16,243 bases of DNA, taken from positions 1-16,243 of the forward strand of contig JAOAHW010000216.1 of assembly GCA_026415015.1 (NCBI GenBank), written 5' to 3'. The position numbers and the translations under genes were made by a program. Below are positions 1-6,289 of this stretch, in pieces. The notes beneath the pieces are model-generated. The model was not told the DNA's origin. It saw only the letters and a program-made list of their open reading frames with translations, and made no database searches. Numbering within the stretch: position 1 is the first letter of the stretch; each line of letters begins with the position of its first letter. The stretch is from Syntrophorhabdaceae bacterium (GTDB lineage: Bacteria > Desulfobacterota > Syntrophorhabdia > Syntrophorhabdales > Syntrophorhabdaceae).

Positions 1-374
1 ACCTCGCATCTACACCAGGGCTTAAGATGGTGCTTATACCTGTAGCTGGTAAAGAGGCAGATATGATAAACAAGGCAAACCCTGGGGTCTTCCATAAGAC
101 CAAATTTCCTAAAGGATGCTACAGCTCTGTGGACAAGGATGTAGATGCCATAGCCATCACAGCAGTACTTCTGGCTATGGATAAATTCCCTGAAGACAGG
201 ATGTATAAGATTATAAATGCCATATTTTCCAATATACCTGATATAATCCCTGTATGGAAGGGCGCTAAAGATTTGACACCCAAATCAGCAGTGAGCCAGT
301 TAACACCAGATGCCTTACAATACATCCACCCAGGGGCACGGAAGTTCTTCAAGGAAAAGGGTGCCCTAAAATAA
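1..374 (+). CDS. TAXI-family TRAP transporter solute-binding protein, C-terminal part (5' end outside window)
   Basis: The open frame runs from the left edge (codons begin at base 3) to a TAA at 372-374, so only about 123 C-terminal residues are present and the first in-window ATG at base 27 is not the real start. The visible part has the pattern of the TAXI family of periplasmic TRAP receptors: the FPKGCYSSVDKDVDAIA stretch (family form: a G.Y.G.D.DV...A run), then a helix-rich part with LPEDxxY-like FPEDRMYKI, and the end HPGARKFFKEKG, close to the family's HPGA..YY.E.G ending. These proteins bind organic acids or similar ligands outside the membrane and deliver them to a fused DctQM-type permease. 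A DUF1850 gene follows after 3 nt, which is the usual TAXI operon partner. The ligand cannot be told from this fragment. Confidence 0.88.
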   Translation, partial: LASTPGLKMVLIPVAGKEADMINKANPGVFHKTKFPKGCYSSVDKDVDAIAITAVLLAMDKFPEDRMYKIINAIFSNIPDIIPVWKGAKDLTPKSAVSQLTPDALQYIHPGARKFFKEKGALK

Positions 375-377
375 AGA

Positions 378-854
378 TTGTGTTATTTGAGAATTTTCAT
401 CCTTATTTTAATAACCTTCCTGTATGCGGGGCTATCCCCCGCATCAGAGAAGGGAATTTTTATTGAACTGAGGGATTTAGCAACAGGCAGGAAGATCATA
501 TCTCAATCCTCCACACAAGGGGATCTGATAATCCTTACATGGAATAACTCATTATTTCACCTCAAGGTCACAGAGACATATACTATCAGAGACGTTTTCA
601 TTGAACAGACCAGCGTAACATTCCATGACCCGAAAGGCAACCCTCCCCCTGCCATAAGACCTGGAGAGGTGGATGATTTTTATCATACAGGAGGCCCTTT
701 CAGGACAGAAGGCATTTCAAGGCAATTTAAAAAAATAATATTCCGCATAGGCGAGTACGGAGACCCTGTCCTTAAGATAGGGGAAAACTCCATCAGGCTT
801 AAAGAAGAAGTGGGTTTCGGTGGTGCGGTGGTACTGGAGGTAAAAGAGAACTGA
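378..854 (+). CDS. DUF1850 protein associated with TAXI-type TRAP transporter
   Basis: A 158-residue protein with an N-terminal hydrophobic stretch (about residues 4-20, ending in an A-rich cleavage-like site near residue 22), so probably exported. The body has the DUF1850 pattern: a strand-rich start with an LTWNNSLFHLKVTETY stretch (family form: a Y/W.HS....V.E.F run), a central GGPFRTEG-like segment, and a C-terminal IGENSIRLKEEVG strand. DUF1850 genes typically lie beside TAXI receptor and permease genes; the biochemical role is unknown. No good Shine-Dalgarno sequence is seen. The start given is TTG at 378; TTG at 387 would give a cleaner signal peptide (MRIFILILIT) and is equally possible. 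The permease expected next to it is not downstream, since the next gene is on the opposite strand. Confidence 0.8.
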   Translation: MCYLRIFILILITFLYAGLSPASEKGIFIELRDLATGRKIISQSSTQGDLIILTWNNSLFHLKVTETYTIRDVFIEQTSVTFHDPKGNPPPAIRPGEVDDFYHTGGPFRTEGISRQFKKIIFRIGEYGDPVLKIGENSIRLKEEVGFGGAVVLEVKEN

Positions 855-897
855 CCACAAAATTCAAAAATATGCTTTTTTTTATAAAAAACTTTCC

Positions 898-1644
898 TTA
901 TATGACATTTTCTATGATGAAATCGGAGAGCCTTTTTACGCCTTTTTTAAAGGGTTCTTCATGAAAACCAGGGTTCCATTTGCCATTCAAAAAAAGGTCA
1001 GAGACTACCAAAAATGCCATCCCTTTCACATCCCTGTATGAACAGACACTGTAGAATGAGGCAACCTCCATCTCCACTGCCAGTATACCCTTTCTACTGT
1101 ATCTTTTTATCTTTTTTTCTGTCTCACGGTATATGGCATCGCAGCTCCAGACTATACCATCTAAAAAATTATACTCATTTATATAGTCATGCCAGCAGTC
1201 AATCCAATCAGTATAGATTGTATCGTCTGTATCTGTGTCGAGATAATGATAGGACACACCATCCTCCCTTAATGCCCCTTTTGCTCCAATAACATCCCCA
1301 AAACTCAATCCCTCTTTTATCCCACCACAGTATCCCCATATAAAAAACTCCTCTACCCCGAAACAGGCAAGCTCCTCAACAAGGCCGGCAATATTTGGCC
1401 CTCCAAAGCCGGACCTTACCACCACTGTGTCTTTTCCTTCTATCCTGTAGATAGACCTGAAACCAGACCAGGCATCAACAAGACTGTGTTTTAATCTGCC
1501 AAGGATATGTCTTAGGTCACCAGGGTTAAAAACAATCAATGACCTCTTTGGCAGTGTCAGTTCATCGCCAGTCTTTTTTGTAAAGGTGGTCACCAGGTCA
1601 TGGGGATTCAAGATAACAGGGGAGTTATCAAAAAACCTTTTCAA
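898..1644 (-). CDS. nucleoside phosphorylase superfamily protein (PNP/UDP-phosphorylase fold)
   Basis: A 248-residue cytoplasmic protein of the purine-nucleoside/uridine phosphorylase superfamily, whose members split nucleosides with phosphate into base and ribose-1-phosphate. Supporting motifs: VVRSGFGGPNIA (75-86), the glycine-rich GYCGGI (104-109) followed by LSFGDVI (113-119), the ribose-binding AVEMEVASFY (189-198; E191/M192/E193) and VVSDLF (213-218) with the Asp expected at the base-binding end. The Thr common in the GTxGG motif is Tyr here, so the substrate may differ; specificity (uridine, purine, methylthioadenosine) is not assignable. The start is chosen as TTG at 1644 because AAGGA lies 8 nt upstream; the longer TTG start at 1710 would only add an out-of-frame reading of the HIT gene. 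It overlaps the end of the HIT gene by 17 nt, which suggests translational coupling. Confidence 0.78.
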   Translation of the reverse strand: MKRFFDNSPVILNPHDLVTTFTKKTGDELTLPKRSLIVFNPGDLRHILGRLKHSLVDAWSGFRSIYRIEGKDTVVVRSGFGGPNIAGLVEELACFGVEEFFIWGYCGGIKEGLSFGDVIGAKGALREDGVSYHYLDTDTDDTIYTDWIDCWHDYINEYNFLDGIVWSCDAIYRETEKKIKRYSRKGILAVEMEVASFYSVCSYRDVKGMAFLVVSDLFLNGKWNPGFHEEPFKKGVKRLSDFIIENVI

Positions 1645-2119
1645 TAAATTTTTCCTTGAGTCTATTGTAAGTCTGCTTGATATGCTCAGAGATAACCCTT
1701 GTCTCTCCAATCACAGCCATGAAATTTGCATCACCGAACCAACGGGGGACTACATGTATATGTACATGCTCCTCAAGGCCAGCACCTGCTGCCCTGCCTA
1801 TGTTTATCCCTATATTTAACCCATCTACCTTAAACTCATCTTTGAAGATCTCTGTCATTACCTTTACAAGCCTCATCATATCTATAAGCTCTTCATCTGT
1901 GAGGTCTTCAATGGAGCCTGTGTGTCTTATGGGTACCACCATTATATGTCCATTGGTATAGGGGAATTTGTTCATTATAACAAAGGCCTTACCCCTCCTC
2001 CCTATTACAAGGAGTTCCTCGTCATCAGCCTCATCTATACAGAGAAAACACCTCCTGTCCCCTTTTGTTGTTGCTCCTACTATATATTCCATCCTCCATG
2101 GTGCCCATATCCTATCCAT
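1628..2119 (-). CDS. HIT-family nucleotide hydrolase/phosphorylase (Ap4A phosphorylase-like)
   Basis: A 163-residue protein with the histidine-triad signature HVHIHVVPRW at 118-127: His118, His120 (the expected nucleophile) and His122. The N-terminus MDRIWAPWRMEYI and the C24-x-x-C27 pair, part of a zinc site, are typical of the bacterial/archaeal HIT branch related to Ap4A phosphorylases and AMP-releasing hydrolases. Known relatives act on dinucleoside polyphosphates or nucleoside phosphoramidates in the cytoplasm; the exact substrate here is not determined. The start is a good ATG: the upstream HNH gene ends 1 nt before it and its last codons contain GAGGGAT as ribosome binding site. The downstream phosphorylase gene overlaps by 17 nt, so HNH, HIT and phosphorylase are probably translated as one coupled unit. 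Confidence 0.92.
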   Translation of the reverse strand: MDRIWAPWRMEYIVGATTKGDRRCFLCIDEADDEELLVIGRRGKAFVIMNKFPYTNGHIMVVPIRHTGSIEDLTDEELIDMMRLVKVMTEIFKDEFKVDGLNIGINIGRAAGAGLEEHVHIHVVPRWFGDANFMAVIGETRVISEHIKQTYNRLKEKFIEKVF

Positions 2120-2120
2120 A

Positions 2121-2633
2121 TCAATCCCTCATAAATATATAATCCTTCCAATAGTTTGGCGGTGTCTTTATACCGAGATGCATCATAAAGATATATAGAC
2201 CCTTGGGTCTGGAAGGTCTTTTCCTTGGTTGCATATCTATCTCTTCAGGGAGCTTATCCCCTTTTTTCAGATTACACTTTATGCAGGAGGTAACTATGTT
2301 TGACCATTCAGTAATACCGCCCCTTGATTTAGGGATGATGTGGTCACAGGTGAGGTCCTTTGGCTCAAACCTGTTACCACAATACTGGCATGTATAGCCA
2401 TCCCTTAAAAAGATATTCCTCCTGGAGAATTTTATGTTTACATGGTTGTTCCTTATAAACTTAAGGAGTCTTACAACCGCAGGCTGTCTTACAGTTGTAT
2501 TTACTCCCTTTATCTCCCTGTCATATTCTTTCAATACCTCCACCTTGCCGAGGTACACCAGGGTGATTGCCTTTTTCCATGACAGTATACCCAGGGGTTC
2601 AAATGTGGCATTGAGAAGAAGGGTCCTGTCCAT
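2121..2633 (-). CDS. HNH endonuclease family protein
   Basis: A 170-residue protein with an N-terminal LLLNATFEPLGILSWKKA stretch seen in a widespread stand-alone HNH family, then a zinc-stabilised HNH domain: C82-x-x-C85, the catalytic D97-H98 in CDHIIPKSRGG, N112 in the WSNIV segment, and C117-x-x-C120-N121. HNH nucleases cut DNA with a single metal ion; this chromosomal family has no assigned target and may serve in repair rather than defence. The start is taken as ATG at 2633, which gives the family-typical MDRTLLLN; a GTG at 2642 would add only three residues. Neither has a clear Shine-Dalgarno sequence. HIT follows after 1 nt. A 64-nt gap separates it from the metallopeptidase gene, containing a TTGACA-like hexamer (2670-2675, minus strand) without a convincing -10. 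Confidence 0.9.
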   Translation of the reverse strand: MDRTLLLNATFEPLGILSWKKAITLVYLGKVEVLKEYDREIKGVNTTVRQPAVVRLLKFIRNNHVNIKFSRRNIFLRDGYTCQYCGNRFEPKDLTCDHIIPKSRGGITEWSNIVTSCIKCNLKKGDKLPEEIDMQPRKRPSRPKGLYIFMMHLGIKTPPNYWKDYIFMRD

Positions 2634-2697
2634 AAAAATCACTGATAATTAACGTTTTTTAGGCTTTATTGTCAAGGTTTTTCAAAGGGTTATAATG

Positions 2698-3375
2698 TTA
2701 CAGAATAAAAAGATGCCTATTATCCTTCAGCCATTTTTTTCGCTCTTTGTAGTCTGGAATTATGGACTCCATGAGATTCCAGAAACGGTAAGAGTGGTTT
2801 TTTTCCTTTATATGACAGAGTTCATGGACAATAACATAATCAATAATCTGTAATGGCGCCATAATAAGCCTCCAGCTCAAGGAGATACTATCCCTACCAG
2901 AGCATGAACCATACCTATAGAGACCACTGGTAATCTTGATGCCTGACGGGTATAGCTTCAATGTTTTACTATAATAGTCTGCCCTCTCTTGAAATAATTC
3001 CCTTGCAGTCTTTTTATACCACTCTACAAAGAATCTCTCTGCATTGTCTCGGAAATCTCTGTGGATTATAAAGTTACCATTTACCAGTCTTACGCCATTA
3101 AAACCTTTGCCATCCTTAAATAATAGGGGGTATGAATAACCGAGATAGAAAAAGCCTTCACCATCTTCAAATCCCCTGATTTTATTTGTTTTGGCTTTAT
3201 GGGCTCTGTGTTCTGCCAGTTTTTTCTCTACCCATACAATCTTTTCTCTAAAAAATCCATCTATCTCCTTTAAAGGGGTTTTATAGGGGGCCTGGATTAT
3301 TACCTCACCCTCCCTATCTATCTTTAATGAAAGGGTTTTTTTTCTTTTCCTACTCCTTATAAGCCTGTATCTCAT
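2698..3375 (-). CDS. YgjP-like zinc metallopeptidase (DUF45, M48-related)
   Basis: A 225-residue soluble protein. Near the C-terminus it carries VIVHELCHIKEKNHSYRFW: H184-E185-x-x-H188 is the zinc-binding and catalytic HExxH, with H194 the likely third ligand. The upstream RYGSC and SLSWRLIMAP segments (154-174) are the usual lead-in to this motif in the YgjP/DUF45 group. The N-terminal part (YRLIRSRKRKKTLSLKI, 3-19) is also family-like. The physiological substrate of the family is unknown. The ATG start overlaps the stop of the upstream beta-CASP nuclease gene by 4 nt (ATGA), so the two are translationally coupled. The length matches the usual 220-240 residues and all expected active-site residues are present. 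Confidence 0.92.
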   Translation of the reverse strand: MRYRLIRSRKRKKTLSLKIDREGEVIIQAPYKTPLKEIDGFFREKIVWVEKKLAEHRAHKAKTNKIRGFEDGEGFFYLGYSYPLLFKDGKGFNGVRLVNGNFIIHRDFRDNAERFFVEWYKKTARELFQERADYYSKTLKLYPSGIKITSGLYRYGSCSGRDSISLSWRLIMAPLQIIDYVIVHELCHIKEKNHSYRFWNLMESIIPDYKERKKWLKDNRHLFIL

Positions 3376-4754
3376 ATCTCCATCTCATCCCCTTTATGTG
3401 GGACATGGGTTACAAGCCCCAGTCTTTCATTCACAATCCTTTCAAACTCAAGCTCAACGCCCTCTTCACCGTGGACTATTATTACCTCCGGGTTTGTTTT
3501 GAATGTGCCAAGCCATTCGAGAAGCTCCCTCTGGTCTGCATGGGCTGAGAAGCCTCCTATTGTATAGACTTTGGCCCTTATGGCCATCTCTTCGCCTAGT
3601 ATACGGGCTGTCTTTGCCCCGTCTACAATGTGCCTACCAAGGGTCCCCCTGACCTGAAATCCAGTGAATATTATGCTACACTCAGGCCTCCAGATATTGT
3701 GCTTGAAATGGTGTCTTATTCTTCCACCCTCACACATCCCACTTCCTGCAATAATTATTGCCCCAGATTTTATCTTGTTCAATTTCTGGGATTCTTCCAC
3801 TGTGGTTGTAAAATGTAGATGCATACCATCACTACTTCTGAATTTAAAATTCTCCAGTGCCTCTGCATCAAAGAACTCTGGATGAGATATATATATCTTT
3901 GTTGCCTTGTCAGCAAGGGGACTGTCTACATACACATCAAGGCTTTTAAACCTCCCCTCCCTTACAAACTTATTAAGAATATAGAGGATGTCTTGGGTCC
4001 TGCCCACTGCAAAGGCAGGTATCAATACATTACCACCTTTTTTGAATGTAGTCCTTATTGCCTCCTCAAGCTCATCAATACTTTCTTTAAGGCCTTTATG
4101 AAACCTGTTGCCATATGTGGATTCAATGACTACATAGTCTGCCTCCTCTATATGCTGAGGGTCATTTATAATGGGATTACCGTTTTTACCCACATCCCCT
4201 GAAAAAACTATCTTTTTTATCTTTTCCCTGCCTTGATAATATATCTCAAGGGTCCCTGAACCAAGTATGTGACCTGCATCGAGAAATCTATAGCTTATGC
4301 CTGATCCTAATTCCTCAAGTTTATTGTATATTTTTTTATCTATATAAGGTAAGGCATTTCTTACGTCCTCCTCGTTATACAGGGGTTCGTAGACTATGTC
4401 TTTGCCCTGTCTGAATGATTTTTTTGTCATCCACTCGGCATCCTTTTCCTGTATATGGGCAGAATCAAGGAGCATGATCTCAAGCAGTTCTGCTGTGGCT
4501 GTTGTTGTGAGTATCCTGCCTTTAAAACCATCTGCCACAAGTTTAGGGATCAAGCCTGAGTGGTCAAGATGGGCATGGGTCACAATAAGATAATCGATTT
4601 TTTCTGGATTAAAATTAAAAGGGGCCTTATTGATACTATCTGAATCCTTACCCTGATACATCCCGCAGTCTACAAGGAATTCTAAATCATCTGTAATGAG
4701 GTGATAACATGAACCAGTAACTGTCCTCGCTGCACCTAAAAATCTAATCTTCAT
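3372..4754 (-). CDS. beta-CASP metallo-beta-lactamase ribonuclease (RNA exonuclease / CPSF-like)
   Basis: A 460-residue protein with a metallo-beta-lactamase core and an inserted beta-CASP domain. Motifs in order: HAHLDH at 60-65 (zinc ligands), DAGHILGSG around H162, SGDVG with D187, the ESTYGNR start of the beta-CASP insert (211-217), IIAGSGMCEGGRIRHH, then GGFSAHADQ and VHGE motifs near the C-terminus. This architecture belongs to the YSH1/CPSF-like RNA nucleases called 'RNA specificity factor' or MBL-fold exonuclease, which cleave RNA endo- or exonucleolytically. The start is a firm ATG with GGAAGGG a few bases upstream. It heads the minus-strand unit, overlaps the metallopeptidase gene by 4 nt and is divergent from the aldolase-archease-RtcB unit. 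Its physiological RNA targets are not deducible. Confidence 0.93.
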   Translation of the reverse strand: MKIRFLGAARTVTGSCYHLITDDLEFLVDCGMYQGKDSDSINKAPFNFNPEKIDYLIVTHAHLDHSGLIPKLVADGFKGRILTTTATAELLEIMLLDSAHIQEKDAEWMTKKSFRQGKDIVYEPLYNEEDVRNALPYIDKKIYNKLEELGSGISYRFLDAGHILGSGTLEIYYQGREKIKKIVFSGDVGKNGNPIINDPQHIEEADYVVIESTYGNRFHKGLKESIDELEEAIRTTFKKGGNVLIPAFAVGRTQDILYILNKFVREGRFKSLDVYVDSPLADKATKIYISHPEFFDAEALENFKFRSSDGMHLHFTTTVEESQKLNKIKSGAIIIAGSGMCEGGRIRHHFKHNIWRPECSIIFTGFQVRGTLGRHIVDGAKTARILGEEMAIRAKVYTIGGFSAHADQRELLEWLGTFKTNPEVIIVHGEEGVELEFERIVNERLGLVTHVPHKGDEMEI

Positions 4755-4784
4755 AATCCCTTCCTTTATTTTTATTGTTCCAAG

Positions 4785-4813
4785 ATATTAAAAATAAATC
4801 TGCCTTAATTCAA
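4785..4813 (-). promoter_or_regulatory. candidate sigma70-type promoter for the beta-CASP nuclease gene
   Basis: On the minus strand TTGAAT (4808-4813) is followed after exactly 17 nt by TAATAT (4785-4790); each hexamer matches the consensus at 4 of 6 positions. Transcription would begin near 4778, leaving about 24 nt of leader with GGAAGGG before the ATG at 4754. The surroundings are AT-rich, so chance matches are likely. Confidence 0.4.
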
Positions 4814-4869
4814 TAGATTTTTACATGACAAACCATCAAAGGTCTCTATATATTTAATGGGCTTGATTG

Positions 4870-4878
4870 TGCTATAAT
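4870..4878 (+). promoter_or_regulatory. extended -10 promoter of the aldolase-archease-rtcB unit
   Basis: TGCTATAAT is a perfect -10 hexamer with the TGn extension; no good -35 is seen 16-18 nt upstream, which is typical for extended -10 promoters. Initiation would fall near 4885, just before the strong ribosome binding site AAGGAGGGG (4893-4901) and the ATG at 4906. Its position inside the longer open frame that begins at 4867 argues that the longer frame start is not used. Confidence 0.6.
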
Positions 4879-4905
4879 TTAAAAAAAATCTTGAAGGAGG
4901 GGTTA

Positions 4906-5751
4906 ATGGAACCAAAAGATGTGAAATTAAAAAGGCTTTTTCACAGAAACAAAAAGGCTTTGATTCTGCCATACGACCAGGGATTAGAGCATGGACCAGT
5001 TGATTTCTTTGACGCTCCCTTTGCCCAGGACCCCATGCATATAATAGAGATTGCCCGTGAGGGGGGATATGATGCCATTGCCATGCATATAGGAAATGCA
5101 AGGCGTTATTTCGAGCACTATTACGGTGATGTACCCCTTATATTAAAGGTAAACGGAAAGACAAGCATCCCCTCTGATGATGAACCTCTATCACCTATTA
5201 CAGCAAGCATAGAAGATGCCCTTTCTCTGTCTGCCATTGCAGTGGGCTACACTTTATATGTTGGTTCTCCAAGACAGGATGAGGATATAGAACAGTTTGC
5301 CCAGGTAAGGGAAGAGGCACATAAAAATGGCCTACCAGTAATTGTATGGTCCTATCCAAGGGGTAAGGATATAAATGAAAAGGGTGGAAAGGACAGTCTA
5401 TACGCTGTAGAGTATGCTGCGAGGGTGGCAGCTGAACTCGGTGCAGATATGGTTAAGCTCAATGTACCATCTTTGAAAAAAAAACCTGATATACCAGAGC
5501 CTTACAGGGATTATGAGACAAACCTTTTTAATGCTGTCAAAAGGGTTATATCCGGTGCCTGCGGTATCCCTGTCATATTTGCAGGTGGTGGTATGGTGTC
5601 AGATGAAGATCTATTGGAGAAGGCAAGGATATGCCTTGAGGCAGGGGCATCAGGGCTTATCTTCGGCAGGAACATCTGGCAGAGACCCTTAAAAAAGGCC
5701 CTGGAGATAACAGAGGCGATAAAGGGTATTATAAAGGGTTTAAAGGCATAG
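4906..5751 (+). CDS. class I fructose-bisphosphate aldolase, archaeal type (DhnA/FbaB family)
   Basis: A 281-residue cytoplasmic enzyme predicted to interconvert fructose-1,6-bisphosphate with glyceraldehyde-3-phosphate and dihydroxyacetone phosphate by Schiff-base chemistry. It resembles the Thermoproteus tenax type closely: LPYDQGLEHGP with D24, LILKVNGKTS (78-87), VGYTLYVGS, VWSYPRG with Y150 (the expected acid/base), and the Schiff-base lysine K184 in GADMVKLN; the C-terminus has AGGGM (226-230) and FGRNIWQR (253-260) for phosphate binding. A stretch of roughly ten extra residues follows the lysine strand (VPSLKKKPDIPEPYRD). The start is ATG 4906, set by AAGGAGGGG. The related 2-amino-3,7-dideoxyheptulosonate synthase is the main alternative, but similarity at the WSYPRG and GRNIWQR motifs favours the aldolase. 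Archease follows after 12 nt. Confidence 0.88.
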   Translation: MEPKDVKLKRLFHRNKKALILPYDQGLEHGPVDFFDAPFAQDPMHIIEIAREGGYDAIAMHIGNARRYFEHYYGDVPLILKVNGKTSIPSDDEPLSPITASIEDALSLSAIAVGYTLYVGSPRQDEDIEQFAQVREEAHKNGLPVIVWSYPRGKDINEKGGKDSLYAVEYAARVAAELGADMVKLNVPSLKKKPDIPEPYRDYETNLFNAVKRVISGACGIPVIFAGGGMVSDEDLLEKARICLEAGASGLIFGRNIWQRPLKKALEITEAIKGIIKGLKA

Positions 5752-5763
5752 CCGAGGTATAGA

Positions 5764-6195
5764 ATGGTTAAAAAAAAGGAAGAACAAATCCCTAAATACA
5801 TAATCATCGACCATGAGGCTGATATAGGCCTTGAGATATACGGTAAAAACCTTGAGGAGCTTTTCATAAATGCAGCAGAGGGCCTTTTTCATCTCATTAT
5901 CGAAGGTGATGATATAAGACCTGAAAAAGGCAAGAGGATCAAGATAGAGAAAGACGGCGAGCTTTTGGTAAATTTTCTCAACGAACTACTCTATCTGTGG
6001 GATACTGAAGGGTTTATTCCAAAGGAGTTCTCCATCAAGATAGAGGACGAGACAGTTAAGGGTAGTGTAATTGGAGGGCTTTTTGACCCCAATAGATTTA
6101 AGGTAAAACAGGAGATAAAGGCAGTAACATATCACAGTTTCTCCCTGACAGAAGAAAAGGGTACATTCAAAGCAAGAATCATATTAGATGTGTAA
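5764..6195 (+). CDS. archease (RtcB activator)
   Basis: A 143-residue protein of full archease length. Family marks are the N-terminal DHEADIGLEIYG (D16-H17...D20), the central ELLVNFLNELLYLWDTEG segment, and KAVTYH followed by the C-terminal ILDV, whose Asp (D142) matches the metal-binding Asp of known archeases. Archease binds the RNA ligase RtcB and speeds its guanylylation and turnover, so the nearby rtcB gene gives strong functional support. The start is ATG with GAGGT 6 nt upstream. It lies 12 nt after the aldolase gene and is therefore probably read from the promoter at 4870. A 94-nt gap with repeats separates it from rtcB. Confidence 0.95.
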   Translation: MVKKKEEQIPKYIIIDHEADIGLEIYGKNLEELFINAAEGLFHLIIEGDDIRPEKGKRIKIEKDGELLVNFLNELLYLWDTEGFIPKEFSIKIEDETVKGSVIGGLFDPNRFKVKQEIKAVTYHSFSLTEEKGTFKARIILDV

Positions 6196-6220
6196 AAATG
6201 AAAATGCACTATACTGACAA

Positions 6221-6276
6221 AGACAAGAGATTTAGAGGCTTAAAGTCTATAGTCAATAGTCTATAGTCTCTTGTCT
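6221..6276 (+). repeat. inverted repeat enclosing two 11-bp direct repeats, upstream of rtcB
   Basis: AGACAAGAGA at 6221-6230 has an exact reverse complement TCTCTTGTCT at 6267-6276. Within the loop, AGTCTATAGTC occurs twice, at 6244-6254 and 6258-6268 (14-nt spacing), each with the palindromic core CTATAG. The second copy runs into the right arm of the inverted repeat. No T-run follows, so it does not look like an intrinsic terminator. It ends 13 nt before the rtcB ATG and could form an RNA structure just upstream of the ribosome binding site (GAGGGG, 6282-6287), or be a dispersed intergenic repeat. Confidence 0.65.
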
Positions 6277-6289
6277 CATAAGAGGGGAT

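Noticed and set aside
2653..2697. TTGACA-like hexamer on the minus strand as promoter for the HNH-HIT-phosphorylase genes
   Set aside because: No acceptable -10 at 16-18 nt; mentioned only in the HNH entry.
3245..3315. HELCH in place of the commoner HELAH in the YgjP-type peptidase as an unusual active site
   Set aside because: The variable position is not a zinc ligand and Cys occurs there in other family members; not remarkable.
4867..4905. TTG at 4867 as aldolase start, adding 13 residues
   Set aside because: The region contains the TGCTATAAT promoter and the AAGGAGGGG ribosome binding site, and ATG 4906 gives the family-typical N-terminus.
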